NCBI GenBank assembly: GCA_026004015.1 | Contig: BPIH01000001.1 | Coordinates: 272,398 to 336,397 of the forward strand | DNA length: 64,000 nt | Direction: 5' to 3' | DNA from: Chloroflexota bacterium | GTDB taxonomy: Bacteria; Chloroflexota; Limnocylindria; Limnocylindrales; CSP1-4 | Shown here: one piece after another, positions 8,351 to 16,114 of the stretch | How the letters are laid out: the number at the start of each line of letters is the position of its first letter | Position numbering within the stretch: the first letter of the stretch is position 1 | Program-made: the position numbers and the translations under genes | Notes under the pieces: generated by a model | Seen by the model: the letters and a program-made list of their open reading frames with translations, nothing else | Database searches by the model: none | Told to the model about the DNA's origin: nothing

Positions 8351-9304
8351 GTGAGCGCCAACGCTCGCGCTGACGCCCTCCATGCCGCCGTCGCCGTTGC
8401 CATCCTGAACTGGAATGGTTTCGACCTGGTCAAGGCGTGCATAAAGTCGTTAACGAACCTGTCGACCCGGCATGAAGTCTTCGTGGTGGACAACGGGTCT
8501 GAGCAGCCTGAGGTGGAGCGCCTCCAGACCGAGCTGGGTGTCCGCGTGGTGGCCCTGCCCAGGAACGGCGGCGTGGCGTACGGCTACAACGCTGCAATCC
8601 GGCACGCGCATGAACAGGGCTACGCCTACGTGCTGCTGCTCAACAACGACACGGTTGTAGTGGACCCCGCGATGCTGGACGTACTACTCGGGGCCGCTCG
8701 CAAGGAGGCAGCGGCGGTGACGGCACCTCTGATCCTCGACCCGGACGGCCGGATATTCTCCGCAGGAGGCGTTATCACTTGGTTCGGCGCAGCGGTTCAT
8801 CTCACAGCACCGAGGCGCACGTCGCCGTACCCCGTTGACTGGGTGGACGGATCCGCGCTGCTCGTTGACACAAGGATCGCCGTGGAGAGCAGCTTGATGG
8901 TCGAGGATTACTTCCTCTATTGGGAGGAGGTGGATTGGTGCTGGCGGCTGAGGCGGGCAGGACAACGCTGCATAGTGGCGCCGGCGACCCAAATCGTGCA
9001 CGTGCGCGGGGCAACCAGCACGACCGAGCAGACCGAGTACTACTGGCTCCGCAACGGATTGTTGTTTCATCGACTGACCGGTTCGTGGGGCCAGAACGCG
9101 AGGTACCTTGCGTGGTACATCTTGTGGACCGTGCCTCGCTATCTGGTCAGGCAGGGTCTCATGCGTTGTAGGCCACTGACCGCCACACGGCTCTTGGCCC
9201 GCGCTATCGCCTGGAATGTCGCTGACGCCATGTCTCGGCGTTCGTGGCTTCGGCCTCCTACTGCGTCGGCGAGGAAGCCATCACCTACGCAACCCACAAC
9301 ATAG
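8351..9304 (+). CDS. Glycosyltransferase family 2 protein (rhamnosyltransferase-like)
   Basis: About 317 residues from the GTG at 8351. I prefer this start because GAGGAGG stands six bases before it; an in-frame ATG at 8300 would add 17 unconserved residues. The GT-A core reads VAILNWNGFDLVKACIKSL, EVFVVDNGSEQ, NGGVAYGYNAAIRHA and YVLLLNNDTVV, where the NND triplet stands for DxD. VDWVDGSALLVDT and EDYFLYWEEVDWCWRLRRAG follow. The last two blocks are the signature of the WbbL/RfbF-type rhamnosyltransferase group. With rmlC nearby, transfer of a deoxysugar such as rhamnose is plausible. The C-terminal tail is basic and hydrophobic and may associate with the membrane. Confidence 0.85.
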   Translation: MSANARADALHAAVAVAILNWNGFDLVKACIKSLTNLSTRHEVFVVDNGSEQPEVERLQTELGVRVVALPRNGGVAYGYNAAIRHAHEQGYAYVLLLNNDTVVVDPAMLDVLLGAARKEAAAVTAPLILDPDGRIFSAGGVITWFGAAVHLTAPRRTSPYPVDWVDGSALLVDTRIAVESSLMVEDYFLYWEEVDWCWRLRRAGQRCIVAPATQIVHVRGATSTTEQTEYYWLRNGLLFHRLTGSWGQNARYLAWYILWTVPRYLVRQGLMRCRPLTATRLLARAIAWNVADAMSRRSWLRPPTASARKPSPTQPTT

Positions 9305-9551
9305 TGTCCCGGCCCGCCGTACTGCGCGACACGCTCCGTTGGGCAGCACAGCGTCCGCCGGGGCGACAGCAGGTGATCTTGCAAGCACTCAGGCTGCTCG
9401 GCCCAGCGCTATGTGCAGCTCCCATGATCGGCGGGTCGCCCTCCTCCGGGGTTGGATCAGCGCCGGTGCGGCGGCACGGCATGGGCCCCTCGTCGACGTC
9501 CGGGACGTCGTCCGGCCCTAAGTTGCGAGCCTCCTACGATTTGGGAATGAG
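9305..9551 (+). other. Intergenic region between two glycosyltransferase genes
   Basis: Nothing certain is seen. A short open frame from about 9244 to 9582 has a plausible helical stretch (AVLRDTLRWAAQRPPGRQQV), which may be a lost C-terminal part of the preceding GT2 gene or chance. A TACGAT box at 9535-9540, eleven bases before the next GTG, is a possible -10 element. No hairpin terminator was evident. Confidence 0.35.
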
Positions 9552-10745
9552 GTGCCCGTGGCGACCGATGGCCTTCGAATAGCGATCATCGGCAGCCGGG
9601 GGGTCCCGGCTCGCTACGGCGGGTTCGAGACCTTCGCGCAGGAGCTCGCGCCGCGGCTCGTGAAGCGCGGCCACGAGGTGACCGTCTATGGGCGCGCGCC
9701 TGGCCCCGACGGAGCCCGAGTGTCCGAGTACCGTGGGGTTCGGGTTATGCACACCCGCGCCGTCCGCAGGCGCTCGCTCGAGCAGCTGAGCCATGAGCTC
9801 ACCTCGATCGTGGAGTCCCGACGGAGAGGCTTTGACTTCTACTACTTCCTCGGCTATCGAGGCGCGCCGCTCTACTTGCCGCTTCGGGCCATGGGCAAGC
9901 CCGTCGTCGTTCACACGGATGGACTCGAGTGGCGGCGGCGCAAGTGGAACCGCCTGGGTCGGACATACCTTCGGGCGGCCGAGTGGCTCGGAGCGCGCCT
10001 GTTCCCGGACTCGCTCATCTGCGACGCGCGTGCCATGGTCGAGCATCACACAAGGTCCTACGGCGCACGGCCGATCTACATTCCGTATGGGGCCTACGTC
10101 AGAAGTGCGAACGACCTGAGGGCCGAGGTGCTCGATCACTTCGCGTTGCGTCCCGGCGAGTACTACGCCGTCGTCTGCAGGATCGAGCCGGAGAACAACG
10201 TCGACACGATCATCCGCGAGTTCTGCGAGGCAGGGTCGCCGCGCGAACTGGTCGTGGTTGGCGGGATGAACTACGTCACGGCGTACTGGTCCGAGCTGGA
10301 GCGGCTGGCGGCCCGCGGTCCGGTGCGGCTCCTGGGTCCGCAGTACGGGGAGGGCGCCGTCGACTCGATCCTCCTCGGCGCCCGCGCCTACATCCACGGC
10401 CACGAGGTGGGTGGGACAAACCCGATTCTCCTCCAAGCGATGGGATGTGGCCGCCTAGTCCTCGCTCTGGACACGCCGTTCAACCGCGAGAACCTCGCCG
10501 CCACCGGCCGCTACTGGACGAAGGAGCCCGGGTCGCTCGCCGCGCTCATCCGCTGGGCGGACGCGAATCCCGACGAGGGGGTCAGGCTCGGGCAGGCCGC
10601 CCGGGAGAGGATCCGGGCCCGCTACGATTGGGAGAAGGTCGCCGACGCCCACGACAGCTTCTTTCGGGCCGTCGCCGCCCGCCACGGCATCCCGATCAGC
10701 CAACGCCCCTTCCCGACCGAGCTTGGAGCGGAGCCCTCATCGTGA
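9552..10745 (+). CDS. DUF1972-containing glycosyltransferase family 4 protein
   Basis: A 397-residue GT-B glycosyltransferase of the DUF1972 group, which includes rhamnosyltransferases of capsule and S-layer glycan clusters. The N-terminal block IAIIGSRGVPARYGGFETFA is diagnostic for DUF1972, followed by VVHTDGLEWRRRKWNRLGR and PIYIPYGAYV. The C-terminal donor half holds YYAVVCRIEPENNVDTIIREF and AYIHGHEVGGTNPILLQAMG, where the HEVGGTNP loop contacts the nucleotide. It starts with GTG 9552 and its TGA overlaps the GTG of the epimerase gene, so the two are coupled. From here on, codon use returns to the GC-rich type. Together with RmlC this suggests addition of a dTDP-activated 6-deoxysugar. 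Confidence 0.87.
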   Translation: MPVATDGLRIAIIGSRGVPARYGGFETFAQELAPRLVKRGHEVTVYGRAPGPDGARVSEYRGVRVMHTRAVRRRSLEQLSHELTSIVESRRRGFDFYYFLGYRGAPLYLPLRAMGKPVVVHTDGLEWRRRKWNRLGRTYLRAAEWLGARLFPDSLICDARAMVEHHTRSYGARPIYIPYGAYVRSANDLRAEVLDHFALRPGEYYAVVCRIEPENNVDTIIREFCEAGSPRELVVVGGMNYVTAYWSELERLAARGPVRLLGPQYGEGAVDSILLGARAYIHGHEVGGTNPILLQAMGCGRLVLALDTPFNRENLAATGRYWTKEPGSLAALIRWADANPDEGVRLGQAARERIRARYDWEKVADAHDSFFRAVAARHGIPISQRPFPTELGAEPSS

Positions 10746-11323
10746 ACTTCGACGTTCGCCCCACCGAGATCCCCGCCGTCCGCCTCGTCGTGCCCCAGGC
10801 CTTCGAGGACGAGCGCGGCTTCTTCATGGAGGTCTACCGGCGCGACACCTTCGCCGCCCTCGGCCTCCCGACCGACTTCGTCCAGCTCAACCACAGCCGC
10901 TCGGTCCGGAACGTCGTCCGGGGCCTCCACTTCCAGTGGGACCCGCCGATGGGGAAGCTCATGCGGGTGACCGTCGGGCGGGCGTTCCTGGTCGCCGTCG
11001 ACCTGCGGGTCGATTCGCCGACCCTCGGGCGCTGGGTCGGGGTGGAGGCGAGCGCCGAGAACCGGATCTTGGTCTGGGCGCCGGCGTCCTTCGCCCGGGG
11101 CTTCGCCGTCCTCTCCGACGTCGCCGAGGTGGAGTACCTCTGCACCGGGACGTACAACCCGGCGGCGGAATCGGGGATCCGCTGGGACGATCCGGCGATC
11201 GGGATCGCCTGGCCGGTCCGGCCGGAGGAGGCGATCCTCTCGGCGAAGGACCGGGCGGCCCAGTCCCTCGCCGACTGGCTGGCCCGCCCGGAGGCGCAGC
11301 GGTTCCGGGTCGAAGGGGGCTGA
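10742..11323 (+). CDS. rmlC: dTDP-4-dehydrorhamnose 3,5-epimerase
   Basis: A 193-residue cupin epimerase that converts dTDP-4-keto-6-deoxyglucose to the dTDP-L-rhamnose precursor. Conserved features are ERGFFMEVYRR (about 24-34), NHSRS (50-54), RGLHFQ with catalytic-type H63, K72, the pair Y132/Y138, ESGIRWDDPAIGIAWP (143-158) and ILSAKDR with D170. GTG 10742 overlaps the previous stop (GTGA), giving the correct N-terminus NFDVRPTEIPAV. The usual AHGF motif before the last core strands is ARGF here (R119 for His), which could alter substrate handling. No rmlA, rmlB or rmlD is in the window, so the other dTDP-sugar genes must lie elsewhere. The 3' end is convergent with the vapC remnant nine bases away. 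Confidence 0.92.
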   Translation: MNFDVRPTEIPAVRLVVPQAFEDERGFFMEVYRRDTFAALGLPTDFVQLNHSRSVRNVVRGLHFQWDPPMGKLMRVTVGRAFLVAVDLRVDSPTLGRWVGVEASAENRILVWAPASFARGFAVLSDVAEVEYLCTGTYNPAAESGIRWDDPAIGIAWPVRPEEAILSAKDRAAQSLADWLARPEAQRFRVEGG

Positions 11324-11332
11324 GGGCGCGGC

Positions 11333-11726
11333 CTATCCGGGGATCAGCAGCCGGCAGCCGACCGGGGCGGCGGCGAGGCGGCGGTCGAGGGTCGCGAGCG
11401 GGAGTCCGAGGCGTTCGGCGACGGCGACGTACCAGGCGTCGTAGGCGGTCAGGTTCCCTCGAAGCTCCCAGACGCGGGCCGCGAACGGCTCGTAGGGGAC
11501 GAGGTCGACCCACAGGCGGCGGAGGTCGTTGTGCGCCAGGGCGGCCGTCTCCGGTGAGATCTCTCTGGCGAGTTCGGCCCGCCGGAGGACGTTCGCGACC
11601 TCAACGGGCATGAGGTGCGGCGCGACGAGGTCCTCGGTCGCGAGGAGCTTCCTCCGCCCAGCGACCGGTCGGCCCGACGTCGACGAGGGCGGCGACGACG
11701 ACGCTCGCGTCGACGACGATGGTCAC
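11333..11726 (-). pseudogene. PIN-domain toxin VapC, frameshifted
   Basis: A PIN-domain ribonuclease of about 130 residues split by one base. Frame one gives GTG-initiated VTIVVDASVVVAALVD, with the first catalytic Asp, to WAEE. Frame two continues as LLATEDLVAPHLMPVEVANV and runs to TAYDAWYVAVAERLGLPLAT, LDRR and the end at 11333. Removing one A near 11654 (GAGGAAGCTC to GAGGAGCTC) restores the full toxin. Its GTG overlaps the antitoxin stop (GTGA at 11726-11723). Known VapC toxins cleave tRNA or rRNA. Either the toxin is inactivated or the extra base is an assembly error; the second half is still well conserved. Confidence 0.75.
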
Positions 11727-11956
11727 CGGCGATCGGCGTCGCGGTGGGCGAGGATCTGCTCGGCGGGGAGCGTCGTCGGGGCGGCGGCCTTCCGGCGGCG
11801 GACCTCGGCGACGAGGTCCGGGAGGGCGGGCTTTCTCGCCAGGGCGCTGAGCTGGAGGCGGAGGTACTCCTGGAGGGACTGCCCGGCCCGCGCGGCCCGA
11901 GCCGCCAGCTCGTTTCGAACGTCGTCGGGGACGTTGCGGATCGTGATCGTCGGCAT
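11723..11956 (-). CDS. FitA/VapB-type ribbon-helix-helix antitoxin
   Basis: A 77-residue antitoxin. MPTITIRNVPDDVRNEL is the typical FitA-like ribbon-helix-helix start, followed by RAARAGQSLQEYLRLQLS. The C-terminal part (AAPTTLPAEQILAHRDADRR) would thread along the toxin. I chose ATG 11956; an upstream in-frame ATG would add eight residues outside the fold. It overlaps the start of the PIN toxin gene and so forms a classic VapBC operon, which such antitoxins usually autorepress as a complex. The antitoxin frame is intact although the toxin frame is not. Confidence 0.8.
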   Translation of the reverse strand: MPTITIRNVPDDVRNELAARAARAGQSLQEYLRLQLSALARKPALPDLVAEVRRRKAAAPTTLPAEQILAHRDADRR

Positions 11957-12080
11957 GGCTGCATTGTGGCGCTGCTGCATGCACTATGCAAGCGCCTCAG
12001 CGAGGCCGTGGCCTGCGGACCGAGGATCGCGCTGGCCAGCGGCTAGGCGTCGTCGGTAGGACGTTCCTACACTGCCAGCA

Positions 12081-12317
12081 GTGGATAAGCCATTGTGTCG
12101 CGAGAGTAGTCGGCGCAAGTCACAAGGTGCCCGAAGCCGCTCCGCGAGCGCACTCGGGATCCGGGCGGGCACGACCATCGACTTCGAGGCTTCGTCGAGG
12201 GCGCGCTCGTCGGCCGGAAGAGCGTCGACGCGCTCCGCTCTCGACGAGCTCTCTGGGTCGCTCAACCTCGACGAGCCGGTCGACGAGTTCGTCCAGCGGG
12301 TGCGGGATGGCGCTTGA
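12081..12317 (+). pseudogene. AbrB/MazE-type antitoxin remnant
   Basis: The readable part ALGIRAGTTIDFE is the centre of an AbrB/SpoVT swapped-hairpin antitoxin, normally preceded by a strand such as 'GRVVIPKALRE'. Here the preceding bases give only a degraded version in another frame (around 12110-12150). The C-terminus (LNLDEPVDEFVQRVRDGA) resembles the toxin-binding tail of such antitoxins. It ends 14 bases before the next PIN-domain remnant on the same strand, the spacing of a TA operon. I read it as a decayed or frameshifted antitoxin. Confidence 0.5.
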
Positions 12318-12331
12318 GGCCGGGGCGGCCG

Positions 12332-12735
12332 ATGATCAGGGCCGTCGACACCGGCGTCCTCCTCGATGTCCTCGCTGCCGATCCTCGTTATGGGCCGAGG
12401 TCGCGAGCCGCGCTCGAGCGAAGCGCTCGCGTATGGGTCGGCTCGTGCCCACGAGGCGGTCTGGGCCGAGGTCATGGCGGCCTACGCCGACCCTGAGGAG
12501 GGGCGAGGTGCGCTCGATCGGATCGGCGTCGGCTTCGATGGCGGAGGCCCGGACGTCGGCCGTTTTGGCGGCCCGTGCCTGGCGAGCGTACCGAAGGGCG
12601 GGCGGACCGCGATCTCGGATCATGACCGACTTCGTCATCGGCGCCCACGCGGCGCTGAGGGCGGGCCGGCTGCTGACGAGAGATCGCGGCTTCTACCGGC
12701 CGTACGTCGCCGGCCTGTCCGTCGTGGAACCGTAG
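12332..12735 (+). pseudogene. PIN-domain toxin VapC, multiply frameshifted
   Basis: Three consecutive frames together give a PIN protein. It begins MIRAVDTGVLLDVLAADPRY with the first acidic residue of the active site. After a shift near 12435 it reads ARAHEAVWAEVMAAYADPEE, with the conserved Glu. After a second shift near 12540 it reads SRIMTDFVIGAHAALRAG and LLTRDRGFYRPYV, with the D..A..T.D pattern of the C-terminal catalytic Asp residues. All PIN hallmarks are present, so the lesions are recent or technical. With the AbrB-like remnant upstream it formed a second TA module next to the VapBC pair. Confidence 0.65.
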
Positions 12736-12847
12736 CGCGGCGGGCTCGGAGGTCTCGGCTCACCACGATATGCCGGCCCGGCTGGTCGTGCCGGCGCGGG
12801 CGCTCCCGTCGAGGCATGGTAGACTCCGCGGCGACTTGGACGCAGCC

Positions 12848-14229
12848 ATGAACCGGGGTGGCCGTCGGAACCGCTCCCCGTCCGTCGCTACCCTGCTTTC
12901 CACCCTGTGGCCCGGCCTCGGGCAGCTCTACCTCGGGCACCGGCAGGCGGCGCTCGTCTACGCGACGCCGATCGTCGTCGCGCTCGGGGTCGTCGTCGTT
13001 CAGGCGCTCGGGGGGATCGAGCGGCTCGGGCTCGCGCTCCTGTCGCCGAGCGTCGCGCTCACGGTCGCCGTCCTCATCGGGCTCCTGGGGCTCTGGCGGC
13101 TGCTGTCGATGGCCGATGCCTTCGTCTCGGCGGGGGGCGGCGAGAGCTGCGCGCCATCGGGGGCGCGCTGGGGTTCGCGGCGGCCTGGCGCTCGTCGTCG
13201 TCGCCGTCCACGGGGTCGGCGTCTGGTACGCCTGGTCCTTCTACGAGGCGGGGAACCGGATCTTCGTCGCCGAGCCGGCCGGGGAGAACCCGCCCCGGCG
13301 GTCGTCGGGCCCCGTCGCCTCGGCGTCCGGCGACGGGCTGAGCGACTTCCCGGAGGCGACGCCGATCGCGACGCCGCCCATCGGCGAGCGCGCGGATCAA
13401 CGTCCTCCTCATCGGCACGGACTGGGCGCCGAACCGGAGACCACTCCCTGACCGACACGCTGCTCGTCGTCAGCATCGATCCCGCGACGAAGTCGGCGGC
13501 GATGGTGAGCCTGCCGCGCGACCTGGCGCGGTTCCCGCTCTCGGACGGCCGGATCTACCAGGGCAAGATCAACTCGCTCCTCTCCTACGCCGACCGGCAT
13601 CGCTCGGAGTTCCCCGACGGGGGGATGACCACGCTCGTCCGGGAGGTCGGCTACCTGGTCGGGGTGCCGATCCACTACTACGCGGCGATCAACCTGCCGG
13701 GCTTTCAGGCGATGATCGACGCCGTCGGCGGGGTCCGGGTCTACAACGAGAAGCCGATCGACGATCCCTTCTACGTGGACTGGCGCGACCCGAGCCGGAG
13801 GGGCTTTTCGCTCTCGGTCGGCTGGCACACCCTCGACGGGGACACGGCACTCGCCTTCGTCCGCTCCCGGCGGGGGTCGGCAACAACGACTTCGAACGAG
13901 CTCGCCGCCAGCAGCAGCTGCTCATCGCCCTCCGGGCCAAGCTCACCGACCCGGCGATGTTCCCGAAGATCCCGAGCCTTCTCGACGCGGCGGCGAAGAC
14001 GATCCGGACGAACTTCCCGGCCGAACGGCTGCCGGACATGCTCGATCTTGGGTCGCCAGATCGCCGGACGGTCGATCGCCCGCAAGGTGCTGGGGCCGCC
14101 GTACGCGACGCGAGCGACGGACACGTCGATCTACATGCTCATCCCCGACATGGCCGCCTTTGCCCGCGTGCCTCCATCGAGCTCTTCGGATCGGACAGTC
14201 GGTACGCCGGGGCGTCCTCGTCCCCGTAG
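12848..14229 (+). pseudogene. LytR-CpsA-Psr (LCP) family ligase, multiply frameshifted
   Basis: Reading across frames gives a membrane-anchored LCP protein that in characterised members transfers lipid-linked glycans to peptidoglycan. The N-terminus (ATG 12848) has two to three hydrophobic segments (LYLGHRQAALVYATPIVVAL and later ALVVVAVHGVGVWYAWSFYE). The LCP domain follows: INVLLIGTDWAPNRR, DTLLVVSIDPATKSAAMVSL with PRDL, GKINSLLSYADRH, GGMTTLVREVGYLVGVPIHY, DAVGGVRVY, and GWHTLDGDTALAFVRSRRG with the conserved Arg cluster. The tail NNDFERARRQQQLLIALRAK completes it. Shifts lie near 13140, 13183, 13390, 13437, 13872, 14050 and 14165. A TGGTAGACT extended -10 stands at about 12816-12824. The role fits attachment of the polysaccharide made by the preceding cluster. 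Confidence 0.75.
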
Positions 14230-14244
14230 GGCGGGGGCGGTCGC

Positions 14245-14507
14245 GCTCGGCGCGTCGCCCTGGCCGAACAGAACGGCCGTGCGGGCTGGCCGGCCGCTCG
14301 GCGCGTCGCCCTGGCCGAACAGAACGGCCGCTCGGGCTCGCCGGCCGCTCGGCGCGTCGCCCAGGCCGAACAGAACGTGCATCTCGGAGGGCCGCACCCC
14401 CGTTCTGTTCGCTGTGGGCGACGCGGGCTGCAGCCGCCGGGGACCCGGCCGCGAGATGTTCGCTGTGGGCGACGCGGCCTGCAGCCGCCGGGGACCCGGC
14501 CGCGGGC
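14245..14507. repeat. 51-bp repeat array, left part (three inverted plus two direct copies)
   Basis: Copies starting near 14245, 14296 and 14347 share GCTCGGCGCGTCGCCC and a CCGAACAGAACG end. Copies starting near 14406 and 14457 share TGTTCGCTGTGGGCGACGCG. All are spaced exactly 51 bp, and the first group is the reverse complement of the second in its core (TGTTCG, five variable bases, GGCGACGCG). At the junction CGAACAGAACG faces CGTTCTGTTCG (about 14368-14411), able to form a hairpin behind the LCP gene. The array continues after the IS element. Confidence 0.85.
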
Positions 14508-15894
14508 CACGTCCCGTCAAGTGGTGGAAATGGGCTCCAGTCGAGCCGGTTCGTTCAGACGGCGGCACCCTCCTTGAGCAGCTCGCCGATCGTCGGGTTG
14601 CGGACCCCGCCGAGGAGCCGGTTGAGTGAGCCCTCGGGCAGATACCGGCGGTCGGCGGTCAGCCACTCGTCGTGCTGCTCGGCGAGGAGCGCCCCGGCCA
14701 ACCGGACGAGCGCCTCGCGGTTCGGGAAGATGCCGACCACGTCGATCCGCCGGGCGAGCTCCCGATGGAGCCGCTCGAGCGGGTTCGTCGACCAGACCTT
14801 CGACCAGTGCTCGCGGGGCACGGCCGTGTAGGCGAGGACGTCGTCAGCGGCCCCGAGGAGCACCTCGGCCGCCTTGGGGAAACGGCGTCCGAGCTGCTCT
14901 GCAACCTGGCCGAGCTGGGCGTGGGCGGAGGGCCCGTCGGGCTGGTGGAAGATCGTCCGAGCGTAGGCGGCGACGAGGCCCTGGGCTGCCTTCGGCACGT
15001 GGGCGAGGACGTCCCGGATGGTGTGGGTCCGACAGCGCTGCCAGGTCGCCCCCAGGAGCGTCTGCCGGATCGCCTCGCGGAGGCCGACATGGGCGTCCGA
15101 GATGACGAGAACGACACCCGACAGGCCGCGCGCGACGAGCGAGCGGAGGAAGGCCGTCCAGAGCGGCCCGGTCTCGGCCGAGCCGACCTCGAGCCCGACG
15201 ACCTCGCGCTCGCCGCGCTCGTTGACGGCGATCGCGACCAAGATGGCCATCGAGACGATCCGACCGCCCTCCCGGACCTTGGCGACCTTGGCGTCGAGCC
15301 ACAGGTACGGGTAGCGGTGCTCATCGAGGCGACGCTCGCGGAAGGCGCGGACCTGTCGATCGAGCTCGCTGCAGAGGCGGCTGACTTCGCTCTTGCTGAT
15401 CCCCTCGACCCCGAGGGTCCGAACGAGGGCGTCGACCTTGCGGGTGCTGACGCCGAGGACGTAGGCCTCGGCGATGACGGCGAAGAGGGCCCGCTCGGCG
15501 CGCCGCCTCCGCTCCAAGAGCCAGCCCGGGAAGTAGCTGCCCCGGCGGAGCCTGGGGATCTCGAGCTCGATCGTGCCGACGCGGGTATCCCAGGTCCGGA
15601 CCCGGTGGCCGTTCCGATAGCCGGTCCGATCGGCCGTCCGCTCGTACGGGGCAGCGCCGAGCTTCGCCGCGACCTCGAGCTCCATGAGCGCCTCGGCCAT
15701 CGTCTTCACGGCCTGCCGGAGAAAGTCGACGTCGCCGCCGGCAGCGGCCTTCTCAATCTGGTCGAGGAGTGTCATTCTTTCGGTGGCCATCGCGTGCGGT
15801 CCTCCAGCTGATGGTTCATCGATCCCTCCTGGAGCCTACGCGGTGGCCGCGGCCATCGTCGCCACCAATTTCCACCACACCCCGGGACACTACT
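14505..15894 (-). mobile_element. Complete IS256-family insertion sequence with 8-bp target duplication
   Basis: An element of about 1390 bp with one transposase gene. The related ends are GTCCCGTCAAGTGGTGGAAA (from 14511) and, on the other strand, GTCCCGGGGTGTGGTGGAAA (from 15888), about 19 of 24 positions alike. The 8-bp sequence CGGCCGCG stands at 14497-14504 and again at 15895-15902. Removing the element and one copy restores the 51-bp repeat register exactly (the next unit falls at 14508), so this is a clean insertion into the repeat array. IS256 elements typically duplicate 8-9 bp. Confidence 0.88.
14555..15790 (-). CDS. IS256-family transposase
   Basis: A full-length 411-residue transposase of the Mutator/IS256 group. 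The DDE triad is visible as WLDAKV (D166), VISDAHVGL (D232) and NPLERLH (E339). The C..H segment RCRTHTIRDVLAHVPK between the second Asp and the Glu is characteristic of the family. The N-terminal part (YERTADRTGYRNGHRVRTWD, IPRLRRGSYFPGWLLERRRR) matches the conserved DNA-binding region. No frameshift is present, unlike its neighbours, so the element may still be active. It runs antisense to the surrounding LCP and XRE genes. Confidence 0.95.
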   Translation of the reverse strand: MATERMTLLDQIEKAAAGGDVDFLRQAVKTMAEALMELEVAAKLGAAPYERTADRTGYRNGHRVRTWDTRVGTIELEIPRLRRGSYFPGWLLERRRRAERALFAVIAEAYVLGVSTRKVDALVRTLGVEGISKSEVSRLCSELDRQVRAFRERRLDEHRYPYLWLDAKVAKVREGGRIVSMAILVAIAVNERGEREVVGLEVGSAETGPLWTAFLRSLVARGLSGVVLVISDAHVGLREAIRQTLLGATWQRCRTHTIRDVLAHVPKAAQGLVAAYARTIFHQPDGPSAHAQLGQVAEQLGRRFPKAAEVLLGAADDVLAYTAVPREHWSKVWSTNPLERLHRELARRIDVVGIFPNREALVRLAGALLAEQHDEWLTADRRYLPEGSLNRLLGGVRNPTIGELLKEGAAV

Positions 15895-15902
15895 CGGCCG
15901 CG

Positions 15903-16033
15903 AGATGTTCGCTGTGGGCGACGCGGCCTGCAGCCGCCGGGGACCCGGCCGCGAGATGTTCGCTGTGGGCGACGCGGCCTGCAGGCGAGGCTGCCGTACC
16001 CCCGTGATGTTCGCTGTGGGCGACGCGGCCGGA
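15903..16033. repeat. 51-bp repeat array, right part (three direct copies)
   Basis: Units beginning TGTTCGCTGTGGGCGACGCG at about 15906, 15957 and 16008 continue the array interrupted by the IS element in the same orientation and register. The second spacer half has diverged (GCAGGCGAGGCTGCCGTACC). No copy of this family was noticed elsewhere in the window. Confidence 0.85.
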
Positions 16034-16114
16034 TAACCGGCTGATGAGTCCGCCATGCTGTCATGCCCACGACCGCCGCCGAGGCCGCTCCGAGCCAACG
16101 GATGGAGGTCGCCC

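Noticed and set aside
9929-10740. Long plus-strand frame leading into rmlC, giving a 464-residue protein
   Set aside because: Residues before the rmlC GTG are a shadow of the DUF1972 gene; RmlC has a normal N-terminus at 10742.
14245-16033. CRISPR array
   Set aside because: Repeats are 51 bp units without unique spacers of constant length, include inverted copies, and no cas gene is near.
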